DNA from: Oceanobacillus neutriphilus
Lineage (GTDB): Bacteria > Bacillota > Bacilli > Bacillales > Amphibacillaceae
Assembly: GCF_014645515.1 (NCBI RefSeq)
Contig: NZ_BMLW01000011.1
Coordinates: forward strand, 154,034 to 218,033
Length of the DNA: 64,000 nt
Direction of reading: 5' to 3'
Part shown: positions 25,718 to 34,613 of the stretch, in pieces
Layout: every line of letters starts with the position of its first letter
Numbering within the stretch: the first letter of the stretch is position 1
Notes under the pieces: model-generated
What the model was told of the DNA's origin: nothing
What the model saw: only the letters and a program-made list of their open reading frames with translations
Database searches by the model: none
Translations under genes and position numbers: made by a program

Positions 25718-25944
25718 GTTTTTCATTCTCCTCTGCACAAATATCATAAGCAATTTTTGATCGGTTAATTAAATTTTAACATGATCAATCAATTTATTCC
25801 AGTAAAGATAATACAAATGGTATTTTGGAAGTTAGTAATAGACTGATAAAATTTCAGCCTGATAATGGATATGTTTTATGTTTTAATTCACTTAAACAGG
25901 GAAAATACGTAGTAGAACAACATTAATGGAAGGGATGATTATTC

Positions 25945-26100
25945 ATGAGAAATACACAATATCAGCCAGCAAAAAAAAGAGACATTGCGGACGCTCAAGA
26001 GGTCCACTACTCTAAAGAATTTAAGCAGGCAGATATTGCCGGCGGCTTTCGGAAATCCCGGGTTAATGAGGCAAAATCTGAGAACCCTAATTTAAAATAA
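25945..26100 (+). CDS. Small YfhE-like protein
   Basis: This 51-residue basic protein contains DAQEVHYSKEFKQADIAGGF, resembling the small YfhE family of spore-formers. Its function is unknown. AAGGGATG precedes the ATG and a hairpin terminator follows. It was identified by reading the sequence directly. Confidence 0.65.
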   Translation: MRNTQYQPAKKRDIADAQEVHYSKEFKQADIAGGFRKSRVNEAKSENPNLK

Positions 26101-26146
26101 TAAGTATTTACTTCTTTAACAATATAATATAAAGCTTTTAAAAAGA

Positions 26147-26193
26147 AGCTGTCATCAAATGCTTAACTTGCATTTTGATGACAGCTCCTTTTT
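26147..26193. terminator. Bidirectional terminator
   Basis: Arms AGCTGTCATCAAAATGC-like and GCATTTTGATGACAGCT are followed by TTTTTT on the plus strand; an A-rich tract precedes them, so it can end the minus-strand ABC operon too. Confidence 0.8.
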
Positions 26194-26195
26194 TC

Positions 26196-26900
26196 TTAAC
26201 GCCTATTCACTATAGTAATTTTCCTCATAAACGGGAAACCTATCAGATAAAGCACAATACCAATTAAAAATATCATCACAAAAGTCATAATTGTAACATT
26301 GGTGAAGAGGTCAACAGCTGATTGAATCATCCAGCCCTCAAAGACCCCATATAGTATAACAACCAGCAGAACTCCTAATAAACTCCCTGCACCTGCCAGA
26401 CCGGTACGGTAAAAAATTAATCCAATTAAATATAATAGTGCCATAATAAAAAACATCACAAGTGTATCTACTACAATCCGCATCACCCAGTTATCTGTTA
26501 ATAGCATCGCTGGATGAACATAAATATAGTTTGTAATCCCGACCGCCCTGAACATCCATTCGGTTACCTGCTGAAGGGTGCTTCCTAAAAATGCCATAGT
26601 AAAAGAGTAAGCCGCGATAAAATATAAATGCATAAGATACATGTTCTTACGGGTTGCTCCCATCTTTAATCCAAATGGAACACTGTTTTTCACGAGCAGA
26701 ACTCCCACAACACCTACATTAAAATAAGTTCCAAATGGGATAGCGAAATACATTTTAAAATCATCGACAGCTCCTAGTAATAAATAACAGATAATAGCTG
26801 ATGCCATAATACACCCTATAAAAATAGCAAAAAAGATTTTAGCTGTACGAATTACTTCCGTCGAATAAGCGTAAAACATACCTTTTATTTGATTGTTCAT
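26196..26900 (-). CDS. ABC transporter permease
   Basis: The 234-residue protein has six predicted membrane spans and no other domain. It is the membrane partner of the ATPase encoded 3 nt upstream, in a GntR-ATPase-permease operon like ytr or yhc of B. subtilis, which respond to cell-wall antibiotics. The segment SVPFGLKMGATRKNMYL at about 71-87 lies in the first cytoplasmic loop, typical of ABC-2 permeases. The substrate is unknown. Confidence 0.8.
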   Translation of the reverse strand: MNNQIKGMFYAYSTEVIRTAKIFFAIFIGCIMASAIICYLLLGAVDDFKMYFAIPFGTYFNVGVVGVLLVKNSVPFGLKMGATRKNMYLMHLYFIAAYSFTMAFLGSTLQQVTEWMFRAVGITNYIYVHPAMLLTDNWVMRIVVDTLVMFFIMALLYLIGLIFYRTGLAGAGSLLGVLLVVILYGVFEGWMIQSAVDLFTNVTIMTFVMIFLIGIVLYLIGFPFMRKITIVNRR

Positions 26901-26903
26901 GGA

Positions 26904-27761
26904 TTATGCTCCTTTCTTCTTCTCCGTTAAATGAATCATTAATTCCTGGACTGGTACACCCTCTACTTCAAGGCCTGCAGCAGCTGCTTCTTTTTTGCTG
27001 CCAAAAGCATAGGCCATGGAGCTGCCGGCTAAGTCATTACGCTGAATAATTTCTTTATCCGCTAAAAAGGCATCTACCTGCTCCTTTGGTCCGGAAATTG
27101 CAATTGTTTTTGCCCGCAAATCTTCTGCGCTTTCCTGTAAAATAACAGTACCTTCCCTTAAAATAATGACTTCCTCGAACATTAAACTGACCTCATCAAT
27201 TAAATGTGTCGAAAAGATAATTGTCCGCGGATTTTCCTGATAGTCCTCCAATAATATTTCATAGAACTTTTTCCGGGAAGGAGCATCCATGCCGATATAA
27301 GGTTCATCAAATACCGTAATTGGCGCTCTGCTCGCTAACCCTGCTGTAATACCTAATGCAGACTCCATTCCTTTGGATAATGTCTTTATCTTAGCTGATT
27401 GCTTTAAATTAAAAATCTCTAATAATTCCTCTGCCATTTCCTGATCCCAATTTGGATAAAAGTAAGAATAGATCTTCAATACTTGTTTTATCTTCAGTTC
27501 TGGACTGAAATTATTTGCTTCTTTAATCAAACAGATGGATTCTGTTAACCGCTGGTTATCAAAAGGGATCTCTCCATCAATAGAAATACTGCCTGCCGAT
27601 GCTAAAATCTGTCCGCTTAGAATATCCATAAATGTCGTTTTTCCCGCTCCATTTCTCCCTAATAAGCCATAAATTTTATTCTCCTCTAAAGTAAGGGAGA
27701 CCTGATCCAAAGCATAACTTTCTCCATAGTTTTTACTTAACTGATCTACTTTAATTTCCAT
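26904..27761 (-). CDS. ABC transporter ATP-binding protein
   Basis: The 285-residue ATPase has Walker A GRNGAGKTT (about 36), a degenerate signature LSKGMESALGI, Walker B ITVFDEPYIGMDAPS and the switch histidine in STHLIDE. A C-terminal extension of about 75 residues follows. The start at 27761 has GGGAGG upstream and overlaps the end of the GntR gene by 11 nt, indicating coupling. Confidence 0.88.
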   Translation of the reverse strand: MEIKVDQLSKNYGESYALDQVSLTLEENKIYGLLGRNGAGKTTFMDILSGQILASAGSISIDGEIPFDNQRLTESICLIKEANNFSPELKIKQVLKIYSYFYPNWDQEMAEELLEIFNLKQSAKIKTLSKGMESALGITAGLASRAPITVFDEPYIGMDAPSRKKFYEILLEDYQENPRTIIFSTHLIDEVSLMFEEVIILREGTVILQESAEDLRAKTIAISGPKEQVDAFLADKEIIQRNDLAGSSMAYAFGSKKEAAAAGLEVEGVPVQELMIHLTEKKKGA

Positions 27762-28128
27762 TAGCTTCATCCTCCCGGTTAAGCATATTGATCAACTCTT
27801 GCCTATCCATTTCCAGCTTCTGTGCTTCTCTTTTCATTGGAAGTAAATAATTTTCATAAAATGTCTGTTTTCTTTTTTCAATCACAATTCCTTTTGCTTC
27901 ATCTGTTACAAACATGCCAACGCCCCGTTTCTTTAACAAAATACCTTCTGAGACAAGCTCATTGATTCCTTTACCGGCAGTTGCCGGATTAATCTGATAA
28001 AATTTAGCAAACTCATTTGTGGAAGGTGCACGTTCTCCTCCATTTAATGAGCCGTCTATAATAGAATCTTCAATTTGTTCTTTTATCTGCAGAAAAATCG
28101 GTTTGTTTTCATCCAATTCCTTTTTCAT
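27751..28128 (-). CDS. GntR-family regulator (YtrA subfamily)
   Basis: This short GntR regulator (125 residues) has a winged helix at about 8-75 (PIFLQIKEQIEDSIIDGSL, then PSTNEFAKFYQINPATAGKGINELVSEGIL) and only a small C-terminal helical tail, as in the YtrA subfamily that heads ABC-transporter operons and represses them. Two ATGs nine bases apart are possible starts. Confidence 0.87.
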   Translation of the reverse strand: MKKELDENKPIFLQIKEQIEDSIIDGSLNGGERAPSTNEFAKFYQINPATAGKGINELVSEGILLKKRGVGMFVTDEAKGIVIEKRKQTFYENYLLPMKREAQKLEMDRQELINMLNREDEANGN

Positions 28129-28341
28129 TAGCCTCATCCCTTAATTGGTTAATTACTTATGTAACTAACCCTATAACATAAATTTTAAAAAGTCAACGTG
28201 TTATTTGTAAATAATAATCTGTTTTTTTCAGGAATCCTTATGTACAAAGGATTTCACCTGTTTAAATTTTATTTTCAGAAAGCACTATTCTACAGAGGTA
28301 AGATAGTTAATAAACGTCCGTTGATGTTTTATTCACAAAAA

Positions 28342-28376
28342 AATAAGACCAGGTAAAAGTACCCCGATCTTATTGT
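28342..28376 (-). terminator. Terminator of the M42 peptidase gene
   Basis: On the minus strand AATAAGATCGGGG faces CCTGGTCTTATT with G-U pairs, followed by seven T residues. Confidence 0.7.
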
Positions 28377-28385
28377 TTCGTTCTA

Positions 28386-29441
28386 TTATGCCTCTACCAT
28401 TTCTGACTGTACATAATGATAAACTAAATTCTCCGTGTGCTTGAGAGACGATTCATGTGTACGTTCAAATGCATGCGATGCATCAATTCCCGGGCCAATC
28501 AGTCCATGAATGACATCATGGCCGGCATGAATGGCTGCGGATGCATCGGATTGGTAATAAGGATAAATATCTAATTTATACTTAATTTCGTTGGCTTTCG
28601 CAATTTCTGTGAGATGATTGCGGAGACCGTAATGGTATGGACCTGAAGCATCCTTTACGCAAATCGATACTGTATATTCATCCGTTCTTTGGCCATCCCC
28701 GATAGCTCCCATATCTACTGCTAAGTATTCTACTGTTTCCGGGGGAATATTAGAGTTGCCGCCATAGCCGATTTCTTCATTATTCGAGAAGAGGAAATGC
28801 GTTGTATATGGCAGTTCCTTTTGATCCGCTACCAGCTTTTCAATCACTTTGATCAGGATAGCAGCACTTGCTTTATCATCCAAATGCCGGGATTTAATAA
28901 AGCCGGACTCTGTTTTTTCCACCCGCGGATCAAAGGAGATGAAATCACCAATTTCAATACCCAGATTTCGGGTATCTTCCTCACTCTTCACCACTTCATC
29001 AATACGTACTTCCATATTTTCTGTATCTCTTTTCAGCTCACCGGCTTTTCGATATACATGGACAGCAGTTTGGTGCATTAAAATGGTACCTGTAAATTTT
29101 TCTCCGCTTACTGTATGAATGGTACAGTATTCCCCTTCCACAAAGTTAAGCGGGAAGCCGCCAATGACTTGCAATTTTAAGCGGCCATCTGATTTTATTT
29201 CTTTGACGATAGCACCTAATGTGTCTACATGCGCTGTCAGGAAGCGATGTTTAGACGTATTTGTCCCCGGCAGTGTTGCGATCAGACCGCCTTTCCGGTT
29301 TCTTTTCGTCTCCACATTGCTTTTCTCCAGCCGCTGTTCAATAAATTGAATCGCATCCTTCGTGTAGCCGGACGGGCTTGGTATGGTAACCAAATCTTTA
29401 ATTAATGACATTGTTTCTTCCGTATTGGGAAAACTACTCAT
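28386..29441 (-). CDS. M42 family metallo-aminopeptidase
   Basis: The 351-residue peptidase has the two-metal site of the M42 (glutamyl aminopeptidase/FrvX/cellulase M) family: AHVDTLGA (about 70), KSRHLDDKASAAILI (about 183, bridging Asp), SNNEEIGYGGN with the catalytic Glu (about 218), VDMGAIG and the late histidine near GIDASHAFERTH. It would trim N-terminal residues from peptides in the cytosol as a dodecamer. It is transcribed alone. Confidence 0.9.
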   Translation of the reverse strand: MSSFPNTEETMSLIKDLVTIPSPSGYTKDAIQFIEQRLEKSNVETKRNRKGGLIATLPGTNTSKHRFLTAHVDTLGAIVKEIKSDGRLKLQVIGGFPLNFVEGEYCTIHTVSGEKFTGTILMHQTAVHVYRKAGELKRDTENMEVRIDEVVKSEEDTRNLGIEIGDFISFDPRVEKTESGFIKSRHLDDKASAAILIKVIEKLVADQKELPYTTHFLFSNNEEIGYGGNSNIPPETVEYLAVDMGAIGDGQRTDEYTVSICVKDASGPYHYGLRNHLTEIAKANEIKYKLDIYPYYQSDASAAIHAGHDVIHGLIGPGIDASHAFERTHESSLKHTENLVYHYVQSEMVEA

Positions 29442-29637
29442 TATTATCCCCCTTGTAAAATTAAGTTATATTTAATAGTCTACTACAGTTTACCAGAAAA
29501 AGCATTGTCATCAATTGTTCATAGTTTATAAAAATGTGATTATTTTATTTGGATTAGACTTGTTACTCGCCTTATTCTTTTGTAAGCTTAAGTTTGAAGA
29601 AATTATATTTAATTCAATGAAAAGGAGAAAAAACATT

Positions 29638-30198
29638 ATGAAAAAACTTACAGGAGCTTTAGCTCTAGTTACCTTATTATTTATATTCAGTGCGAGCCCT
29701 GCCTTTGCACATACACATCTTGATACATCCGATCCAGAGGACGGGTCAACAGTAACAGAAGCTTTAGATAGTATTACACTAAATTTTGAAACAGTGATTG
29801 AAGAAAGTGCTGTATTGGAGTTACAGAAAGAGGATGGAACGGAGATTACGCTTGATAATATTACTGTGAATGATGATGAATTATCTGCTGATGTTACAGA
29901 GCCTTTAGAAAATGGAGCATATACCCTCAGCTGGGATATTATTGGCGTGGATGGTCACCCTATGGAGGATTCCCTTTCATTTGATGTGGACATAGAGGAA
30001 ACAGTGTCTGAAGAAACTACAGAAGGACAGAAAGATGAGGATGCAGCTGAAGATCAGGCTGATGAAAACGAAGCCGCTTCTGAAAGTGATGTTCAAGACA
30101 CATCTGAGGATAGTAATTCAAATACCCTGTTAATTACTATTTTGCTTGTTGCAATTATCGCTGTTGTAGCCATTGTATTACTAAAAAGGAAGAAGTAA
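29638..30198 (+). CDS. CopC-domain copper protein, membrane-anchored
   Basis: The 186-residue protein has a signal peptide ending SPAFA before HTHLDTSDPEDGSTV; the mature N-terminal His and the GVDGHPMED histidine are CopC Cu(II) ligands. An acidic linker (about 118-160) and a C-terminal membrane helix (LLITILLVAIIAVVAIVLL) with positive tail follow. The ATG at 29638 is chosen as AAGGAG precedes it. It is followed after 3 nt by a CopD gene; in B. subtilis both are fused as YcnJ, a copper importer. Confidence 0.88.
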   Translation: MKKLTGALALVTLLFIFSASPAFAHTHLDTSDPEDGSTVTEALDSITLNFETVIEESAVLELQKEDGTEITLDNITVNDDELSADVTEPLENGAYTLSWDIIGVDGHPMEDSLSFDVDIEETVSEETTEGQKDEDAAEDQADENEAASESDVQDTSEDSNSNTLLITILLVAIIAVVAIVLLKRKK

Positions 30199-30201
30199 TG
30201 T

Positions 30202-31302
30202 ATGTTCTATCTAACCATCTTAACGGAAACATTCTTATATCTTTGTCTTGCCTTTTTAGCAGGAAGCTTTCTGATCAGATTGCTTCCTGCCACTTCTTCT
30301 ATTAAGATCAAAGTGTCCTCCAACCTGCAGCTGGCAGCGATTTGGGGTATTGCCTTATTTGCATTTATTCCGCTCATTCAGCTAATTAGCCATATTGCCA
30401 AGCGGACTTCATTAGGCTCTGGCTTTGAAACTGTCTTATTATCCTTTCGCATTGGAAATGCCTGGTTATTCTTATTTATTATTTGCGTTCTTTTCAGTGT
30501 TTATATTGCATTTGTTAAAGATACAAGCAGTAAACAAACGGCATGGACTGGGGTTATTTTCACAGCTCTGACGGCAATTGGAGTTGGCTGGGCCAGTCAT
30601 GCAGGGTCATTCGAAGGGGTGCCGGGAGCAGTAACGCATTCGGTTCATATGTTTGCGGTAAGTGCCTGGGTTGGAACTTTGATCATGGTCAGCTGGTTGG
30701 CACCAAAATCTATTGACTGGCTGCGTTTTATAAAATATTATCATCCGTTTGCGTTGATCTGCTTTGTCATAGTCGTTCTCAGTGGTATTCTATTAGCACA
30801 ATTCACTGTTGACTTGAGACAATATGGTGATGCTCTCCTCGTTTCTTATGGACAGAGCTTATTTTTAAAACAATTATTTATTATCCCGTTATTGCTATAT
30901 GCCATATTTAACGGGATTTGGATGAAACGGCGTTTACAGGCTGATGCATCCTTTCAGGCACAGCCCTGGATACGGGTGGAATTCTTTATTATTTTATTCA
31001 TCTTATTGCTGACAGGTATTATGAATGAGCAATCACCGCCGCTTCATATTGAAAATCTTGTCGAGCACAGCGGTTATGCTCCAATATTGAATATGTTTTA
31101 TGATGGATCTATGGATGGCGCAGGAATAAATTTAGTATTCGACGGATCTGTTTTCTTCTTTATCGGCTTAGCTGCAATATGTCTTTCGGTCAGCATCTAC
31201 ATTTTTAAAACGAAGAGACATCCCGCACTTTCTTTTCTGGCATCGCTTCTCTTTGTCATAATGGGATACTTTGCTTTTATTCAAAGTATTGTAGTTGGAT
31301 GA
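30202..31302 (+). CDS. CopD family copper import membrane protein
   Basis: The 366-residue protein has about nine membrane spans. The CopD motif includes GWASHAGSFEGVPGAVTHSVHMFAVSAWVG split along residues 132-161 and conserved histidines in the following spans (KYYHPFALICF). It probably takes up copper delivered by the CopC-domain partner, possibly for cytochrome oxidase. Co-transcribed, with three bases between stop and start. Confidence 0.88.
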   Translation: MFYLTILTETFLYLCLAFLAGSFLIRLLPATSSIKIKVSSNLQLAAIWGIALFAFIPLIQLISHIAKRTSLGSGFETVLLSFRIGNAWLFLFIICVLFSVYIAFVKDTSSKQTAWTGVIFTALTAIGVGWASHAGSFEGVPGAVTHSVHMFAVSAWVGTLIMVSWLAPKSIDWLRFIKYYHPFALICFVIVVLSGILLAQFTVDLRQYGDALLVSYGQSLFLKQLFIIPLLLYAIFNGIWMKRRLQADASFQAQPWIRVEFFIILFILLLTGIMNEQSPPLHIENLVEHSGYAPILNMFYDGSMDGAGINLVFDGSVFFFIGLAAICLSVSIYIFKTKRHPALSFLASLLFVIMGYFAFIQSIVVG

Positions 31303-31320
31303 TGCATTTATATAACATAA

Positions 31321-31358
31321 AAAAGCATGTGTCCTTTTATTACAGGACACATGCTTTT
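31321..31358. terminator. Bidirectional terminator between copD-like and 3D-domain genes
   Basis: Perfect 14-bp arms AAAAGCATGTGTCC and GGACACATGCTTTT. Confidence 0.85.
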
Positions 31359-31360
31359 AT

Positions 31361-32674
31361 TTATCTTTCCAATATCGTTACTTTAACATCTTTTCTTCCC
31401 CAGCTGTGTGCTTGAGATGTATCTGAGTAGAAAACATCAATTTTATTACCTTTAATTGCTCCGCCAGTATCTCGTGCTACAGCTACTCCATAGCCTTCCA
31501 CTTCGACAATACTGCCGAGCGGAATAACACTTGGGTCAACTGCGATTACTTTTGCGCCCGGATTTTGTTTTAAATCAAATCCAGTTGAAGTAATTCCGGT
31601 ACATCCGGAACAATCAGCCGTATATGCTGTTGATGATACTGTAAATGATTTTCCAGAGCTCTGCGCGTCTTTCTCTGCTACTGTTTCTTCTTTAACCTTT
31701 TTTTCTTCATTGCTTGAGCTCTTCTCTTCTTTTGGCTCTGAAGCTTTTTCTTTAGGTTCTTCCTTAGGAGCTTCTTCTTTTTCAGCTTCCTCTTCAGAAT
31801 CTTTTGTTATTGTTTTTGCTGCTACACTTGTTTCTTTTTCCTGATGTATTTTTACTTCTTCTTCCGCCGCTGCTTTTTCCTCAGCTTCTGCAAGCTTAGC
31901 TGCTTCTTCTTCTTTTACTTTTTCCTCTTCAGCAGTAATATCCGCTTGTATGTCAGATTCCAAAGATGCCAATTGAGAATCAGTAATCTCCAGCTCTGCA
32001 ACAAGTGATTCTAAATCAGACTGCTTCGTTTCCAGTTCATCTTTTTGTGCATTACTATCTGCCAATGCCAGTTCAACACTCTCTTTTGCAGATGCCTGCT
32101 CATCTTTTAAATCATTCAAATCAGCCATCTTGTCTACTTCTTCTGAACGCTTATCCTCTAAGGAAGCTATATCTTCCTCCTGCTGTTCAATCAATGATGC
32201 ATCTGAATCCGCAATTTTATTGACTGCATTTGCCCGGGAAATAAAATCTTCAAAGCTCTGTGCACCGAAGAGCACCTCTAAGTAATTAATGTCCCCACCG
32301 GAATGCTGAACAGATTTCATACGGTCTTTTAATATTTCAAAACGTTCCTCAATCTTGTCTTCAAGCTCTGTCATTTCATCTTCTAATACAAAAATATCTT
32401 CTAATAAAGCATCAATCTGTTGATCTGTTTCATCAATCGCCTGCTGCTTTTCTTCTAATTCTGCTTCTGTACTTGCAATTTCACTCTTTAACTGCTCCAA
32501 TTCTTCTAACACTGAAGCAATTTGTTGCTCAGAATCAGACAACTCCGTCTTGACTTCTGAACGCTGATCACGAACTCCCTCGAGATCATCAGCAGTTTCT
32601 GCTTGAACTGGTACAATACTGGAACTCATGAAACCAACTACCATTACTATTGCTAGCAAAAATGATTTCTTCAA
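31361..32674 (-). CDS. Secreted coiled-coil protein with 3D (MltA-like) domain
   Basis: The 437-residue protein has a signal peptide (cut near VQAETAD), a PcsB-type coiled coil (about 27-250) paralogous to that of the CwlO-like protein (shared EILKDRMKSVQ/GGDINYLEVLFGAQSFEDFISR segment), a Glu/Lys/Ala-rich linker, and a C-terminal 3D domain with three aspartates (YTADCSGCTG, VAVDPSVIPLG and VARDTGGAIKGNKIDVF). 3D domains occur in lytic transglycosylase-like wall enzymes such as YocH. TTG start. A WalR-like box lies 154 nt upstream. Confidence 0.87.
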   Translation of the reverse strand: MKKSFLLAIVMVVGFMSSSIVPVQAETADDLEGVRDQRSEVKTELSDSEQQIASVLEELEQLKSEIASTEAELEEKQQAIDETDQQIDALLEDIFVLEDEMTELEDKIEERFEILKDRMKSVQHSGGDINYLEVLFGAQSFEDFISRANAVNKIADSDASLIEQQEEDIASLEDKRSEEVDKMADLNDLKDEQASAKESVELALADSNAQKDELETKQSDLESLVAELEITDSQLASLESDIQADITAEEEKVKEEEAAKLAEAEEKAAAEEEVKIHQEKETSVAAKTITKDSEEEAEKEEAPKEEPKEKASEPKEEKSSSNEEKKVKEETVAEKDAQSSGKSFTVSSTAYTADCSGCTGITSTGFDLKQNPGAKVIAVDPSVIPLGSIVEVEGYGVAVARDTGGAIKGNKIDVFYSDTSQAHSWGRKDVKVTILER

Positions 32675-32827
32675 TTCTTTTCCCCCTGTTCCTGCATCAC
32701 TACTACATAGGTCTCTCTCTTAAAAAAGCATGATAGCCCTTTTTATTATGCAGTTTTGTGAATCATAGGATAAATTTAACACAATATAAATTCCTAGTGC
32801 AGTGTAACATCTGGAGATTGCAGAAAG

Positions 32828-32844
32828 ATTATCGAAATATTACA
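32828..32844 (-). promoter_or_regulatory. WalR-like box upstream of the 3D-domain gene
   Basis: TGTAATATTTCGATAAT on the minus strand, 154 nt before the start. It matches the box upstream of the cwlO-like gene at 16 of 17 positions, while the flanks are unrelated. Confidence 0.55.
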
Positions 32845-32921
32845 GTTTTGTATCACCCCAAGAGGAAAAAGCTGTCCAAGCCTGTCATACGAATGCTTTC
32901 AAGTATAATATTACAATCCAG

Positions 32922-34613
32922 TTACATTACGTGATATAAATAAATCTCCCATACAGAATCCTTTTCTTCAAAAGTTTCCTCCAAAGACAATCCGATATCT
33001 TCTGCATTTTCAATCGGAACAGCGGATAATATATATTCTCCTCCTAGCTTCTTTAAAGCTTCTGTGTCAATAGCTAGATCTTGGATAGGCTCATTTTTAT
33101 TCTTCGTAAACATATAATTCTTACCCTGCTCTGCCACATACATGTATAACCTTCCGCCCCAGGTATCAAAATAGTTTTCCAAGGTCGGGCTTTTGTCCAG
33201 CTCGCCGGCAATCACCTTTCGGAAGGCATGCTTATATTCGAGCGGAAAGCTGTTGTTATACGTATCTAACGTGTAAAACCCATTATATTGGGCTATTGTT
33301 GGATGCAGGCCAATACTTACTACGCGGTAATCACTTGGATCCTCTCCAATATAGTCCTTAATGGAGGTAAATAAGTCCTCTGAGTAAAATTCCTTAAAGG
33401 TCGGGGTATTTGCTTCCCGATATTTAAACTCTTCTGTCAGACCGAACAGCATGACACATTGCATAACGATAAGTGCAACCACGACCATCTTCCCGATTTT
33501 TTTAAACCTCCAGAGGATGCCTAAAGCAAGCGCAAAGGCAATATACCAAATTGGCGGATCCATAAAGTGAAGCCGTGCAAAATTAAATGTATTTAAAACA
33601 GAAATATTCTCTTTCAGCGGCTGCCAGCCCTCCCAGTACCAGAATGCGTACCAGAATGACAACACTAAATTAACTAGAAACAGGGAGAATAGCCACTTTG
33701 GTTGCCGGTTTTTAAACAAAGCGAGCAAGACGGCCAGTAATATAACCGGAACAATAATATAGGCCTGAACTGCTTCATCATGGGTATGACCGTATAAAAA
33801 GTTCTCCCATGCCAATTCATAGCTCCGTTCAAAGGTGTTGCCGCTCAAGCTAAGCTCCTCCCGATGTGATGTAAAGCTGTCGTCAAAAAACATGGATGTA
33901 ATTAATAAATAATCCTTCATCAGAAAAATACCCGCCATTATTGCCAGGGCAGTAAAAAAAGTCCAATTCCATTCTTTATAACGGATTCGGTCAATCAGCC
34001 ATAAGACACCGATTACTGCAAGAAAGAAAACGAAACTGAGGACAAAATTCGCAAAAAACGGTATCAGCAGAAGCAATACCCACGTATGCTTCGGAGCTTT
34101 TGTTCTGTATTTCCGAATCATTAAAAAGACATATAAAGCAAGCGGCATGCCTGCAATAGAAAGAACACCTGACGGCCAGTAGGGAAGCATAGCAAAAGCA
34201 AGCGAAACTCCAACCGTTATCCAGGGTGTCGTCTCTTTTTTCACAACGAAGCGTGTTAATAATAAATACATGCCAAAAAACGCCGCAAAGCGCATAATAG
34301 CCTGGCTGATAGTATAAGCTGTGATTGGTTCGAACAGAACATACAGCCAAAGTGCTGCATCAAATGCAGAGGGCAAAGCACTGCGCGGAAGTCCGTCAAT
34401 TGCATAAGGAAGCTGCACGTCAGTTAAAGTGAAAATAGAGCCGCTCTCAGCCAGTACTTTATACCAGACAATATTAGAGTCCATATTATCATGGACTCTA
34501 ATATGTACATCTTCACCATAAATGACATAAGGAGATAAGTAAGCAAGTATAATAAGGCACCCCAGCCATATCCACTTATTGCGCATAAAATTGCTGAATG
34601 CTTTGAATGACAT
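32922..34613 (-). CDS. Multi-spanning membrane glycosyltransferase-like protein (DUF6044/YkoS type)
   Basis: The 563-residue protein has about eleven membrane spans and an extracytoplasmic C-terminal domain of about 160 residues. The early loop motif HIRVHDNMDSNIVWYK with HDNMD is in the place of the GT-C acidic loop. It resembles B. subtilis YkoS. In this cluster it is the likely outer-face transferase that moves the flipped amino-sugar onto a wall or lipid glycan (inference). It overlaps wecE by 38 nt, with AAAGGGGATG before its ATG. Confidence 0.75.
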   Translation of the reverse strand: MSFKAFSNFMRNKWIWLGCLIILAYLSPYVIYGEDVHIRVHDNMDSNIVWYKVLAESGSIFTLTDVQLPYAIDGLPRSALPSAFDAALWLYVLFEPITAYTISQAIMRFAAFFGMYLLLTRFVVKKETTPWITVGVSLAFAMLPYWPSGVLSIAGMPLALYVFLMIRKYRTKAPKHTWVLLLLIPFFANFVLSFVFFLAVIGVLWLIDRIRYKEWNWTFFTALAIMAGIFLMKDYLLITSMFFDDSFTSHREELSLSGNTFERSYELAWENFLYGHTHDEAVQAYIIVPVILLAVLLALFKNRQPKWLFSLFLVNLVLSFWYAFWYWEGWQPLKENISVLNTFNFARLHFMDPPIWYIAFALALGILWRFKKIGKMVVVALIVMQCVMLFGLTEEFKYREANTPTFKEFYSEDLFTSIKDYIGEDPSDYRVVSIGLHPTIAQYNGFYTLDTYNNSFPLEYKHAFRKVIAGELDKSPTLENYFDTWGGRLYMYVAEQGKNYMFTKNKNEPIQDLAIDTEALKKLGGEYILSAVPIENAEDIGLSLEETFEEKDSVWEIYLYHVM

